DNA of 64,000 nucleotides from Virgibacillus necropolis (GTDB taxonomy: Bacteria > Bacillota > Bacilli > Bacillales > Amphibacillaceae), in assembly GCF_002224365.1 (NCBI RefSeq), contig NZ_CP022437.1, forward strand, positions 62,001 to 126,000, written 5' to 3'. Numbering within the stretch: position 1 is the first letter of the stretch; each line of letters begins with the position of its first letter. The notes below the pieces were generated by a model, which was not told where the DNA came from, searched no databases, and saw nothing but the letters and a program-made list of their open reading frames with translations. Below are positions 17,579 to 26,624 of the stretch, piece after piece. The position numbers and the translations under genes were made by a program.

Positions 17579-18523
17579 TTAGTCATAGCGTATTCTTGGA
17601 TCCAAAAATGCATATAAAAGATCGACTAATAAATTCACCAATACATATATACCAGCAATGAATAAGACGACACCCTGAATGACTGGATAATCCCGACGAT
17701 GGATAGAATCAATTAAAAGTTGACCAATTCCAGGGATCGTAAACATTGTTTCAATAATAACTGTACCACCAAGCAAACCTGCAACAGTTGTTCCAATGAC
17801 GGTTGTCGTTGGAATGAGAGCGTTGGAAAACACATGCTTCATTAATACACTATTTTCCTTAATACCTTTTGCTCGAGCAGTGCGTGTATAATCCTGATTT
17901 ACTGATTCAAGCATTCCATCACGAAGCATTCGAGCTACGAGACCGACTTCAACAGATGCTAGGACGAATGCAGGCAAAAACAGATGATAAAGCCAATTAA
18001 ATACTCCCTCCATAATTGGTATATACCCTGCAACCGGAAAAATAGGAATAGCTACCCCGAATCCCAGTACCAATAACATCGCAAACCAAAATTCAGGAAT
18101 CGATACCCCGATAAGCGAAACAGAAATAAACAGCGGATCCAAGGCCGTGTTCCGTTTCCAAACAACAAAAATTGCTGTTGGAATTGCAATAAGCAATACT
18201 AAAAGTAAAGAGATAAGCATTAAACTGAATGTTGGTCCGAAATGACCCGCAATAATTTGTGAAACTGGCTCGGATGAATAGACAGATTGCCCTAAATCTC
18301 CAGTTAATATGTTTTTGATCCAATCAAAAAACTGAACGGCCATCGGTTTATCTAGACCCAGTTGTTTCTCTAATTGCTCAATACTTTCCTGTGAGCTATC
18401 TTCCCCTAAAATAAGAAAAGCAGGGTTTCCAGGTGTGAGATGTACAATCAAAAAAACAATAATACTTACAATGAACATGACAGGAATTACCGAAAGCAAT
18501 CTGCGTATAGTATATTGAAGCAA
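17579..18523 (-). CDS. Peptide ABC transporter permease (DppB/OppB type)
   Basis: This 314-aa permease has the usual six membrane helices. The N-terminal MLQYTIRRLLSVIPVMFIVSI, the HLTPGNPAFLILGE loop, the EAA region RTARAKGIKENSVLMKHVFSNAL and the DLLYAFLDPRIRYD end all match DppB/OppB. It is followed after a repeat-containing gap by the second permease and preceded by the binding-protein gene. Confidence 0.92.
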   Translation of the reverse strand: MLQYTIRRLLSVIPVMFIVSIIVFLIVHLTPGNPAFLILGEDSSQESIEQLEKQLGLDKPMAVQFFDWIKNILTGDLGQSVYSSEPVSQIIAGHFGPTFSLMLISLLLVLLIAIPTAIFVVWKRNTALDPLFISVSLIGVSIPEFWFAMLLVLGFGVAIPIFPVAGYIPIMEGVFNWLYHLFLPAFVLASVEVGLVARMLRDGMLESVNQDYTRTARAKGIKENSVLMKHVFSNALIPTTTVIGTTVAGLLGGTVIIETMFTIPGIGQLLIDSIHRRDYPVIQGVVLFIAGIYVLVNLLVDLLYAFLDPRIRYD

Positions 18524-18615
18524 CCTTTTCCCTCCTCACTGATGAATAGATTATTTTGTATGTAAAACGGAAGCTTATCAGGAGCGATCCTGACAATGCC
18601 TCCAAAAATCAATTT

Positions 18616-20226
18616 TTATTTACTTTTCCAGGTATTCCAGAAACGTTGTCCAATCCAGCTAGTATAATCCTTAATTTTATCGCTTTTAGCATCAAGCGTT
18701 GATTCATTAACAACCTTAATGAATGGAAGTTCATCATAAACTGTTTGATTCATTTCCGCTAAAATCTCTTTTTTCTGTTTACCTGTTTCTGCAGTACTCC
18801 AACGATCTAGTAGATTTCCCCAACGTCCACTGTTATACCACCCACTGCTTGCAGTATCCATTACGAGCATGCCAAGCTCATTAGGCGAGAAGCGCGTTGA
18901 CCAGCCAACAACTACCAAGTCCCAGTTTGCAGGATCCTGCCATTTTTCAAGATAGGTTGCCCATTCATAAGGAACGAGTTCTACGGTAAATCCAACCTCT
19001 TCCAGTTGTTGTTTGGTAACTTCAGAAATTTTCTCATAGTCTGCGAAATTGTTCGCATACATAATCGTTATAGGTTCGCCATCGTAGCTTGATTTTTCAA
19101 GAAGACGCTTAGCTTTTTCTTTGTTGTATGATAAATATTGATCTGTTCCTTCTTTCGTATAAAGTTCTGTTTGCTCTGGGGCGAAAAGCGCGCCATCAAA
19201 ACTATAAAACTGTTCATTCCCATACGCAGCTTTCGCAATTGTTTTCTTATCCAACGCGTGATTTAGCGCCTCACGCACCTTTAGATCGTCAAACGGTGCT
19301 TCCGATTTATCAGGAGTAATCGTTGAGTAACCATTTATATATTTCACTGGATCAATGTTTGGACTACTTTCAACTACTTGATACAGATCTGGTGGAATAG
19401 ATTGGGCATAGTCATACAATCCTGTTTTTAGGCCGTTAATCATAACTTGAGGATCCTTAACAATTTTGAATTTAATTTCATCAAAATAAGCCACCTTTTT
19501 CCCTGTTAAACCACCCCAGTCTGTTTCTTTACGAGCCGAATAATCTTCAAACTGGGATAAAACAATTTCATTACCTCTATCCCACTTTTCAAATTTGTAT
19601 GGACCCGTTCCAATAAGCTGTTCTGGCTGAAGCGGTTGCTCACCCGCTTCCTTTGCAACTTTCTCGGGTATGATCATTAGGGCTGACTTTGGAGCAGCCA
19701 TATCAGACAGAAGCGGAGTATATACCTCCTTTAATTTAATTTCAACCGTATAGTCATCAATCGCTTTAACCTGCTCAATGTATTCACTCGCAATCGTTCC
19801 TACCGAGGATACTTTTCTCCAACGTTCAATTGAAGCCACAACGTCTTCAGCAGTAACGGTTGAACCATCATGAAAATTCACACCCTCACGAACTTTGATT
19901 GTATAAACTGTTCTATCACCACTAATTTCGTAACCCTCGGCAATCATTGGTTTTGTTTTATACTCCTTATCTAACGCAAATAAGGTTTCAAAAATATGCC
20001 ACCCTATGTCCCTTGTGGAAGTGGCTCCAGTATACATCCAGTCAATAGTGTCCGGATCAGCTGCAAAAGCAACATTAAGTGTTCCTCCCTTTGTGGGCTC
20101 TCCAGTTGATTGCTCGTCGGCATCCCCACTTCCAACGGTACTTTCTTTCGTGCAACCTATTAAACTTGCAATCAAGAGTAAGCCAACTATTGTAAATAAA
20201 ACGTTATAATGTTTTTTTAAGTTCAT
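18616..20226 (-). CDS. Peptide ABC transporter substrate-binding lipoprotein
   Basis: This 536-aa family-5 solute-binding protein delivers peptides or related solutes to the permeases. The N-terminus is a lipoprotein signal with lipobox LIGC near residues 22-25, then an acidic/Ser linker; the body has the family motifs GEPTKGGTLNVA, IAEGYEISGDRTVYTIKVREGVNFHDG and DLVVVGW. GGGGG precedes the ATG by 6 nt. Because the operon leader is an S-box, sulfur-containing peptides or methionine derivatives are a reasonable guess for the substrate. Confidence 0.92.
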   Translation of the reverse strand: MNLKKHYNVLFTIVGLLLIASLIGCTKESTVGSGDADEQSTGEPTKGGTLNVAFAADPDTIDWMYTGATSTRDIGWHIFETLFALDKEYKTKPMIAEGYEISGDRTVYTIKVREGVNFHDGSTVTAEDVVASIERWRKVSSVGTIASEYIEQVKAIDDYTVEIKLKEVYTPLLSDMAAPKSALMIIPEKVAKEAGEQPLQPEQLIGTGPYKFEKWDRGNEIVLSQFEDYSARKETDWGGLTGKKVAYFDEIKFKIVKDPQVMINGLKTGLYDYAQSIPPDLYQVVESSPNIDPVKYINGYSTITPDKSEAPFDDLKVREALNHALDKKTIAKAAYGNEQFYSFDGALFAPEQTELYTKEGTDQYLSYNKEKAKRLLEKSSYDGEPITIMYANNFADYEKISEVTKQQLEEVGFTVELVPYEWATYLEKWQDPANWDLVVVGWSTRFSPNELGMLVMDTASSGWYNSGRWGNLLDRWSTAETGKQKKEILAEMNQTVYDELPFIKVVNESTLDAKSDKIKDYTSWIGQRFWNTWKSK

Positions 20227-20414
20227 TTTAATCCCCCATTATTAGAATTCTTTTAAAATCTATGCATCTGTATATCTGTTAAATTCCTAATAGCCTTTCA
20301 TGTATCACTAATCCAAATCCAATAAAATGTACTTTTAAACTTCATTTTATTCATCCATGTTTTCTTCTCCAGAATTTAAGTAACTCAAATGAAATACCAT
20401 ATCTACATCTTATT

Positions 20415-21485
20415 TTAAAACAAATAATGAGACACAATTTTTACGAATGCTTTTTCAATATTTAATAATGCCCTTTCATCAAAATCAAATTTAGGGTGGT
20501 GATGAGGGAAATGGGTATCTTCCTTTTCATTCTGAGCACCAATCCTAAAATATGTTCCGGTTTTTCTTGTGAAAAATATGCAAAGTCTTCCGCTCCCTTT
20601 GAAGTCTCAAGATTAATGACAGCTGACTCAGTAAACATTTCCTTGAAAAGTCCTTTAACTGTTTCTGTTTCCTCTCTATGATTGAACAGGGCAGGATATC
20701 CAAGAAGATAGTCAATTTTATATGTAGCCTGAAACCCCTCCGTAATTCCTTTTACAATCGAATGGATATTGTCTTTTACATTTTGTCGTACTTTTTCATT
20801 AAATTTACGAACAGTTCCTTCCAGTTGGAATGACATTAAAAGCATTACCCGCTTGAAAAGCCCCAAGCGTAACCACCGCCGATTTGAGTGGGTCTATTCT
20901 GCGACTAACAATTTTTTGGAGAGAATTTACAATGTCACTTCCAATTACAATCGGATCAATAGAGTTATGTGGCTTTGCTCCATGTCCCCCTTTTCCTTCA
21001 ATTGTAATTTCAAATTTATCTACAGCTGCCATTTTAAACCCTTCTCCAACAGCTACTTTCCCCAAAGGAATTTCCGAAGCAAGATGAGCTCCAAATACAA
21101 AATCTACATCATCCAAAATTTTTTCTTCAATCATGAATTTAGCTCCACCTGGTGGTGTTTCTTCAGCAGGTTGAAAAATAAAAAGGACTGTTCCTTTTAT
21201 ATTTTCCCGAAATTTACTTAGCGTTTGTGCTGTACCTAATAATGCAGCAGTATGACCATCATGACCACAGGCATGCATAACACCAGGTTTTAATGACTTA
21301 TAAGGTACATCCTTCTTATCGTCAATAGCGCATCAAAGTCCGCCCTCAAAGCAATTGTTTTCCCTGGTTTATTTCCCGATAAAATGCTGATGCAAATATC
21401 TTCTCCAACTGATAATGTCGTTCAGTTTACTACCTAGTTCTGTAGAAATTGTATCTAAAACACTACTATTCTGATTAAATGGCAT
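20415..21485 (-). pseudogene. Decayed M20-family amidohydrolase
   Basis: The pieces add up to an M20 aminoacylase-like metallopeptidase of about 390 residues, which would cleave N-acyl amino acids or peptides. The start is intact (ATG 21485 with AAAGGA) and reads to a WRRYLHQH motif, then about 40 codons are missing. The next pieces read GNKPGKTIALRADFDAL, PYKSLKPGVMHACGHDGHTA, a long middle block with FQPAEETPPGG, and a C-terminal block with SKGAEDFAYFSQEKP. They are joined by frameshifts near 21330, 20830 and 20550. At least one deletion and three frameshifts make a working product unlikely. It was the first gene behind the S-box, ahead of the transporter. Confidence 0.85.
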
Positions 21486-21605
21486 AAATTAATATCCTTT
21501 CTTTTTTATTATTTAAATCAATCCATATTTAACCTATATGATTAATATGTTTAAAGAAGCAAGATAGTAAATGAATTAAAAGCAATATAGGCAACTTTAA
21601 ACGAA

Positions 21606-21769
21606 AAATTTAAACCTCTTCTTAAAATAAGAAGAGGTTTAAATTAGCAATAGCTTAAGTTCTCTTCTTATCTTTTGAGATAAAATACACCCACAGGAAT
21701 TAGCACAGTACCTAAAGGTCTGTTGCCAGGTTTCAATGGGCCAGTCCCTCCACCTATCTTGATAAGAAA
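21606..21769 (-). promoter_or_regulatory. SAM-I (S-box) riboswitch for the M20/peptide-transporter operon
   Basis: The minus strand carries CTTATCAAGATAGGTGGAGG, GGCCC..GAAACCTGGCAACAG, GTGCTAATTCC and closing GATAAG. A terminator follows (AAACCTCTTCTT/AAGAAGAGGTTT at 21606-21645). It should shut the operon off when SAM is plentiful. Confidence 0.93.
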
Positions 21770-21794
21770 TTATATTTAAGTGTTAATATTCAAT

Positions 21795-21823
21795 ACAATA
21801 CTAGTTAAAAAATTGTATGTCAA
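21795..21823 (-). promoter_or_regulatory. Promoter for the minus-strand S-box operon
   Basis: On the minus strand TTGACA (21818-21823) and TATTGT (21795-21800) are 17 nt apart, ahead of the aptamer. The same hexamer pair occurs before the S-box at 7735. Confidence 0.75.
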
Positions 21824-21970
21824 GATATAATTTAAGTATTCCTATCAAAAAACTCAGGTATGGAATTATACACTTATTTGTATTTAATTCGGAAAATTTA
21901 TTTCTTGCTTTTTTTTCCAATATGTATTAAAGTATTAGAAATCAAACTTATTAAAAATTACATATGTTTA

Positions 21971-22138
21971 TTCTTATCAAGAGAGACGGAGGGAATGGCC
22001 CTACGATGTCTCAGCAACCAGGCTGTTAAGGCCACGGTGCTAATTCCAATAGGTAGTTACTCTTTACCTAGAAGATAAGAAGATTGTTTTCGTAATTAGG
22101 GACCTTCTTCTTTTCTAGAGGGTCCTTAATTTTTTTGC
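21971..22138 (+). promoter_or_regulatory. SAM-I (S-box) riboswitch for metI
   Basis: TTCTTATCAAGAGAGACGGA, GGCCC..GATGTCTCAGCAACCAGG, GTGCTAATTCC and GATAAG appear in order. A terminator with arms AATTAGGGACC/GGGTCCTTAATT and a U run ends at 22138. It points away from the S-box at 21606-21769. Confidence 0.94.
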
Positions 22139-22165
22139 TTAATTTCATTGAAAAGGATGAATTAC

Positions 22166-23287
22166 ATGACAAATAATAGTTTAGAAACCAAGTTGGTACA
22201 ACTAGGTAATAAGAGTGACGGGACTACAGGTGCGGTAAATGCACCAATATATTTATCAACGGCATACCAGCATCAAGGGCTTGGCAGATCCACTGGATAT
22301 GACTATACACGTACTAAAAATCCAACTCGATCTATTTTGGAAAAAGGAATTGCGGATCTTGAAGCTGGTGAGTGTGGGTATGCTTGTAGTTCTGGAATGA
22401 CGGCCATCCAGTTAACCCTCTCCCTTTTCCGCTTAGGAGATGAATTAATTGTTCCAGAAGATATTTATGGAGGAACATACCGTCTACTTGAACATTATTC
22501 AAATGTTTATGACATACAAACAACCTATTCCGCGTTTAATAATGTCCATGAAACGGAGAAGTTGATTACAAATAAAACACGAGCATTGTTTATCGAAACT
22601 CCAACTAATCCATTAATGCAGGAAATTGATATTGAAGAGTTTGCTACACTTGCTAAAAAATACAACCTATTACTTATTGTTGATAACACTTTTCTAACCC
22701 CTTACCTGCAGCGCCCACTAGAACTTGGGGCAGACATAGTTATTCATAGTGCTACCAAATACATTGGCGGACATAACGATGTGTTAGCTGGATTAGTCGT
22801 TGCTAAAGGAAGTGCAATCTGTGAAAAATTAGCTGAATTCCATAATGCATCTGGTGGGGTCTTGGCTCCTATTGATTCATGGTTATTAATTAGAGGCTTG
22901 AAGACACTTGCCTTACGGATGGATCGACATGAAGAAAATGCAAAGAAACTAGCAGAGTATTTAATAAAAGAACCTAGTGTTACTGACGTTTTATACCCTG
23001 GAAAAGGTGGTATGCTTTCATTTCGTCTTAGAGAAAGTAAATGGGTCGAACCATTTTTAGAAAACCTCCAGTTGATAACTTTTGCGGAAAGTCTTGGAGG
23101 AGTAGAGAGTTTGATTACTTATCCTTCGACTCAAACCCATGCTGATATTCCACTAGAGGAACGAACTCGGCGCGGAATAGACAATCGACTATTGCGTTTT
23201 TCCGTCGGTATTGAACAAGCGGAAGACCTAATAGCAGACTTAAAACACGTATTTTCAACCATAGGGCAGGAGGTTTACCGGACATGA
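22166..23287 (+). CDS. metI: Cystathionine gamma-synthase / O-acetylhomoserine thiolyase
   Basis: MetI (373 aa) is a PLP enzyme of methionine synthesis that joins cysteine (or sulfide) to acetylated homoserine. The PLP lysine is in HSATKYIGGHND, SSGMTAIQ binds the phosphate, and the protein is recognisably close to B. subtilis MetI along its length (VNAPIYLSTAYQH, ETPTNPLMQE, GKGGMLSFRL, GGVESLITYP). ATG 22166 is chosen with AAAAGGA 8 nt upstream. It lies behind an S-box. The stop codon overlaps the start of a metC remnant (ATGA), as expected from a former metI-metC operon. Confidence 0.95.
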   Translation: MTNNSLETKLVQLGNKSDGTTGAVNAPIYLSTAYQHQGLGRSTGYDYTRTKNPTRSILEKGIADLEAGECGYACSSGMTAIQLTLSLFRLGDELIVPEDIYGGTYRLLEHYSNVYDIQTTYSAFNNVHETEKLITNKTRALFIETPTNPLMQEIDIEEFATLAKKYNLLLIVDNTFLTPYLQRPLELGADIVIHSATKYIGGHNDVLAGLVVAKGSAICEKLAEFHNASGGVLAPIDSWLLIRGLKTLALRMDRHEENAKKLAEYLIKEPSVTDVLYPGKGGMLSFRLRESKWVEPFLENLQLITFAESLGGVESLITYPSTQTHADIPLEERTRRGIDNRLLRFSVGIEQAEDLIADLKHVFSTIGQEVYRT

Positions 23288-23331
23288 ATTTTGGTAAGGA
23301 CCAATTAGAAACAAGATTAAGGAATTGCTAA
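23284..23331 (+). pseudogene. Start stub of a lost metC
   Basis: An ATG overlaps the metI stop (ATGA), with GGAGG 10 nt upstream inside metI, and the frame reads MNFGKDQLETRL before stopping after 15 codons. Related PLP enzymes begin with an LETKL- or LETRL-type motif, so this looks like the beginning of the metC that normally follows metI, cut off by a deletion. The stub is very short, so this is tentative. Confidence 0.45.
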
Positions 23332-23401
23332 AGCATTTTCATCATTAAACACTCTCCAAAATATTAGTTGGGAATCACCTAAAAATTAGTAAGCAAAACA
23401 A

Positions 23402-23440
23402 TAGAAGCGGCACAATTAGTACCGCTTCTAATTTATTTAT
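23402..23440. terminator. Terminator between metI and the convergent hydrolase
   Basis: AGAAGCGG and CCGCTTCT form a short GC-rich hairpin followed on the plus strand by TAATTTATTTAT. It separates two convergent genes. Confidence 0.7.
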
Positions 23441-23991
23441 CTATGAGAGTCATGGGTTGGACTAAAAAGGTCTTCCTCAGAATTTCTCACAATTGAAAAG
23501 TGTTCAACATTATAGTGACCATGAAGCGTACTGTTATGATGCTTTATGATTTGTTCTGCACTTAGAACACCATCTTCCGTTGAATGACCATCACCGACTA
23601 ATGTTACATCCAGTCCACTAATCGTGGCTGTTCTGACTGCAGTATCTATGCAGTGTTGTGTTTTACAGCCCATAATAATTACGTGCTCAACCTGTTGCGA
23701 TCGTAAATGTTCTAGAAGACGTGTCCCGTGAAAGGAATTAGTTGCAGATTTATCGAAAATCTTTGCTTCTGCAGGTACATTGATTTCACTATGAACTTGG
23801 AATCCCACGCCTTTTCCTTCTGCAACATCGAGATCCCTTACAAACACAGCTGGAACATCAGCTTCTTTTGCTTTTTCAATTACTTTATTGATATTCCTAA
23901 TCAGCTGCTCTTTATTAAAAACCGCACTTTCTTCTAGATTCCCATCAATTAATTCCTGTTGCGCATCAATGATTAATAATGTCTGATTCAA
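23437..23991 (-). CDS. Isochorismatase-family cysteine hydrolase
   Basis: This 184-aa cytosolic alpha/beta hydrolase has the triad of the family: Asp in LLIIDAQQELIDG, a Lys in the DKSATNSF region and Cys in IMGCKTQHCIDTAVRTA. Members hydrolyse isochorismate, nicotinamide, N-carbamoyl compounds or similar amides, and the substrate cannot be assigned. I chose TTG 23991 because AAAGGAG is 8 nt upstream. A second member of the family is at 33066-33620. Confidence 0.82.
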   Translation of the reverse strand: MNQTLLIIDAQQELIDGNLEESAVFNKEQLIRNINKVIEKAKEADVPAVFVRDLDVAEGKGVGFQVHSEINVPAEAKIFDKSATNSFHGTRLLEHLRSQQVEHVIIMGCKTQHCIDTAVRTATISGLDVTLVGDGHSTEDGVLSAEQIIKHHNSTLHGHYNVEHFSIVRNSEEDLFSPTHDSHR

Positions 23992-24009
23992 ATGATTTTC
24001 TCCTTTCAA

Positions 24010-24359
24010 ATTTCGGGAAACGCTATACAGTTTATTAGTTAGACGTTATCCCCTTATAATTTTCCACGCTAACATTTCTGTTGTTTGTCATACTATCTAC
24101 CCCCTAAATCAGGATTGACTAAAAATTTGTGTTTATAATTTTCCAGCAATTTAATATTAACATATTTATTTGAATAAGACCCTTTAAATAAAACCAATAC
24201 TTTCATCTAATTCTTGCTATCATCAGATACATGTTTAATTATAAATGGAGAAAAAAATGAGGGTTTTTTCTGTAAACTTTGTATATAACCTGTTAGTTGA
24301 AGACATATTTGGAAACGATGAATGTATATATGAAGGGAACTCAGTTGAAGGAGAAGAAA
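24010..24359. other. Intergenic region, nothing specific seen
   Basis: This AT-rich stretch separates two divergent genes and must hold their promoters. I see no terminator, RNA motif or credible small gene, apart from the AAGGAG site that sets the next start. Confidence 0.35.
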
Positions 24360-24875
24360 ATGACTTCTAAAAATAGAAATCCAAAAAATAACTCAAATTA
24401 TGTGAATAGCTCTAATTACAAAAGTCGTAATCTGTGGTCAGGCTTTCTATTTGGAATTGGTCTAGCCGCGTTTATAGACGAGACTGTTTTTCATCAGCTA
24501 TTACGTTGGCATCATTTTTATGATAAGTCCACAACTGATATTGGACTAATCTCTGATGGGCTGTTTCACGCTTTTAGTTGGTTTGCGACCATTGGGGGAT
24601 TGTTTATTTTAGCTGATCTCCGAAGACGAAAAGCATTGTGGCTCAAAAGGTGGTGGGGAGGAGTTTTGCTTGGTGCAGGTGGTTTCCAGTTATACGATGG
24701 TACGATCCAACACAAATTAATGCAGATACACCAGATCCGTTATGTAGAAAATGTATTTGTCTACGATCTGGTATGGAACGTAATAGCGGTTTTAATTATC
24801 ATAACCGGTCTCAGCCTTGTTAGTCGTACACGAAGACAACGACCGGGGAAGGCTGGCTCACATGAACATCAATAA
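24360..24875 (+). CDS. DUF2243 membrane protein
   Basis: This 171-aa protein has four hydrophobic segments after a polar N-terminus. The DUF2243 pattern is clear: GFLFGIGLAAFIDETVFHQLLRWHH, then a DGLFHAFSW helix and GGFQLYDGTIQHKLMQIHQIR, with several histidines that could bind metal or heme. ATG 24360 is preferred, with AAGGAG 6 nt upstream. It overlaps the next gene, a CtaG-like assembly factor, by 14 nt. Co-occurrence of the two suggests a shared role in copper or heme delivery to respiratory oxidases; the molecular function of DUF2243 is unknown. Confidence 0.8.
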   Translation: MTSKNRNPKNNSNYVNSSNYKSRNLWSGFLFGIGLAAFIDETVFHQLLRWHHFYDKSTTDIGLISDGLFHAFSWFATIGGLFILADLRRRKALWLKRWWGGVLLGAGGFQLYDGTIQHKLMQIHQIRYVENVFVYDLVWNVIAVLIIITGLSLVSRTRRQRPGKAGSHEHQ

Positions 24876-25653
24876 CCACGTTAATCATGAAATTGGGGTA
24901 ATACCTCAGCTACTTTTAGCACTACCGTTTGTGTTGGCTTTGGTTATGTACATCCTTGCTGTAGTAGTTTCAAGTAGACATCAAAGGTCTTGGCCTAAAT
25001 ACCGTACCGTTTACATGACTTTTGGAGTTCTCTTTGCGATTATTGCAGTTGCTGGCCCCCTAGCCAATCGTTCCCATATAGATTTCACAGCGCACATGTT
25101 TGGTCATTTGTTCTTAGGGATGCTAGCGCCATTACTTATGGCTCTTGCTGCGCCAATGACACTTGTGCTACGAACGCTAAGTGTTCCCTTAGCGAGACAA
25201 CTTTCAAGGGTTCTTAGGAGTTGGCCATCGCGAATGTTTACCCATCCCGCTGTTGCACTTTTTCTTAATATAGGAGGGCTCTGGGTATTGTACACCACCA
25301 GCCTATACTCACTTATGCACGAGAATATCCTTTTGCATTTAATAGTCCATTTCCATGTATTCTTGGCTGGCTACTTATTTACGGTGTCAATTATCTATAT
25401 CGACCCGATGCCCCACCGGGTTCCATTTTTATACCGTGCAATCGCATTAGTTATAGCCTTAGCTGGCCATGGTCTTCTATCAAAGTATATCTATGTCCAC
25501 CCACCTGATGGAGTCCCATTAGAACAAGCAAAAATTGGAGGTATGCTCATGTATTATATTGGAGATATCATCGACGTTGTTCTTATCTTCCTATTTTGTT
25601 TACAATGGTTTCGAGCAACCAGGCCTCGACCAGGGCTAGCTATGGGTCAGTAG
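24862..25653 (+). CDS. CtaG-type cytochrome c oxidase assembly protein
   Basis: This 263-aa multi-span membrane protein matches the caa3-type CtaG family, linked to copper-centre assembly of cytochrome c oxidase. Typical blocks are HMFGHLFLGMLAPLLMALAAPMTLVLRTL, LHLIVHFHVFLAGYLF and DPMPHR, with conserved histidines in membrane helices. ATG 24862 lies inside the end of the DUF2243 gene, indicating coupling; a TTG at 24817 is possible but has no better ribosome site. Confidence 0.85.
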   Translation: MNINNHVNHEIGVIPQLLLALPFVLALVMYILAVVVSSRHQRSWPKYRTVYMTFGVLFAIIAVAGPLANRSHIDFTAHMFGHLFLGMLAPLLMALAAPMTLVLRTLSVPLARQLSRVLRSWPSRMFTHPAVALFLNIGGLWVLYTTSLYSLMHENILLHLIVHFHVFLAGYLFTVSIIYIDPMPHRVPFLYRAIALVIALAGHGLLSKYIYVHPPDGVPLEQAKIGGMLMYYIGDIIDVVLIFLFCLQWFRATRPRPGLAMGQ

Positions 25654-25781
25654 CGGAAGGAATAGAATTAACTTCCAACATACGGAAACTAAAAACCCTA
25701 GACATTCTTATCAGTCGATATCTTCTGGTTTTAAACTAAAGTTTGATCAAATTGATACTAATCCTTAAACAAGTGAAAATA

Positions 25782-25821
25782 AAAAGCTTGTTTGAAAAAG
25801 ATTATCGAAACAAGCTTTTAC
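25782..25821. terminator. Bidirectional terminator
   Basis: AAAAGCTTGTTT and AAACAAGCTTTT form a perfect 12-bp A/U-flanked hairpin between the ctaG-like gene and the convergent PII/DUF1538 operon. The rest of the gap shows nothing else. Confidence 0.85.
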
Positions 25822-25955
25822 TATAGCAAATTAAAGAATTTTTATCATTTCTTTCTTATCAACGCTTTTACTGTCGCTAAATATATTTTAATTTTATCCT
25901 TTTACAAAGCGATAAGAAAAGCTATATATTTCTTTAAAAAGGCTGCGAAATAATA

Positions 25956-26624
25956 TCACTCATATAAACCATACGTATTATTGACATCTTGAATGAAGAT
26001 AATCCCATTACCTGGCTCATCAATTTTGAGTTTCTTCCTTATCGAGGATACTATTGCTTCTGTGCTTTCTTTTTCTGACAGAATCATAACAACTTCTTTC
26101 TCCGGTTCAATCTCCATGGAAAATAGCTTACTAGTCTCATGAATTCCTGAGCCTCTTGCATTAATGATCGTTCCACCTTTAGAACCTGCTTCAGTTGCTG
26201 CTTCGATCACGTACTCTGCATCCCCTTTTTCTATAATCACCGTAATAGAATGATACATTTTATTCTCCGCACCTCTTCCTTCTTTAATATGATCGCTTTT
26301 ACAACTCCTTGCTCCTAATACGTGACTAACCGAAGTTGTAAATGCTATACCGTGATTAGGCTTAGTAAATTTAAACTTTTTATCAAGCTGTTCAAGCGCT
26401 TGACTGACCTTTTTTTTATCAGAGACCATTAAAACGACCTCTTTTCTAACATCAGTTATAGCTAAGAATTTCAAGAGGTGGTTTTTGAGTGTTCCTTTTC
26501 CTAACAACACAGTCCCCCCTGAAATACCGTGTTTCTTAGCTGTATGCATTACTTTGCTTCCTAATCCGAAGTTTACAATAATACAAACAAGTTCATAGTC
26601 CGCCATTTCAGTATTACTCGACAT
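25956..26624 (-). CDS. Tandem PII-like signalling protein
   Basis: This 222-aa protein contains two ferredoxin-like PII-type repeats (about 8-100 and 120-215). Each has a strand-helix pattern with a glycine-rich GSKVMHTAKKHGISGGTVLLGKG or GGTIINARGSG segment where PII proteins bind nucleotide, and a matching KEVVLMV/KEVVMIL strand. It overlaps the upstream DUF1538 membrane gene by 11 nt, so the pair is co-expressed. By analogy with GlnK-AmtB it may gate that membrane protein in response to a small-molecule signal. The ligand is unknown. Confidence 0.8.
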   Translation of the reverse strand: MSSNTEMADYELVCIIVNFGLGSKVMHTAKKHGISGGTVLLGKGTLKNHLLKFLAITDVRKEVVLMVSDKKKVSQALEQLDKKFKFTKPNHGIAFTTSVSHVLGARSCKSDHIKEGRGAENKMYHSITVIIEKGDAEYVIEAATEAGSKGGTIINARGSGIHETSKLFSMEIEPEKEVVMILSEKESTEAIVSSIRKKLKIDEPGNGIIFIQDVNNTYGLYE

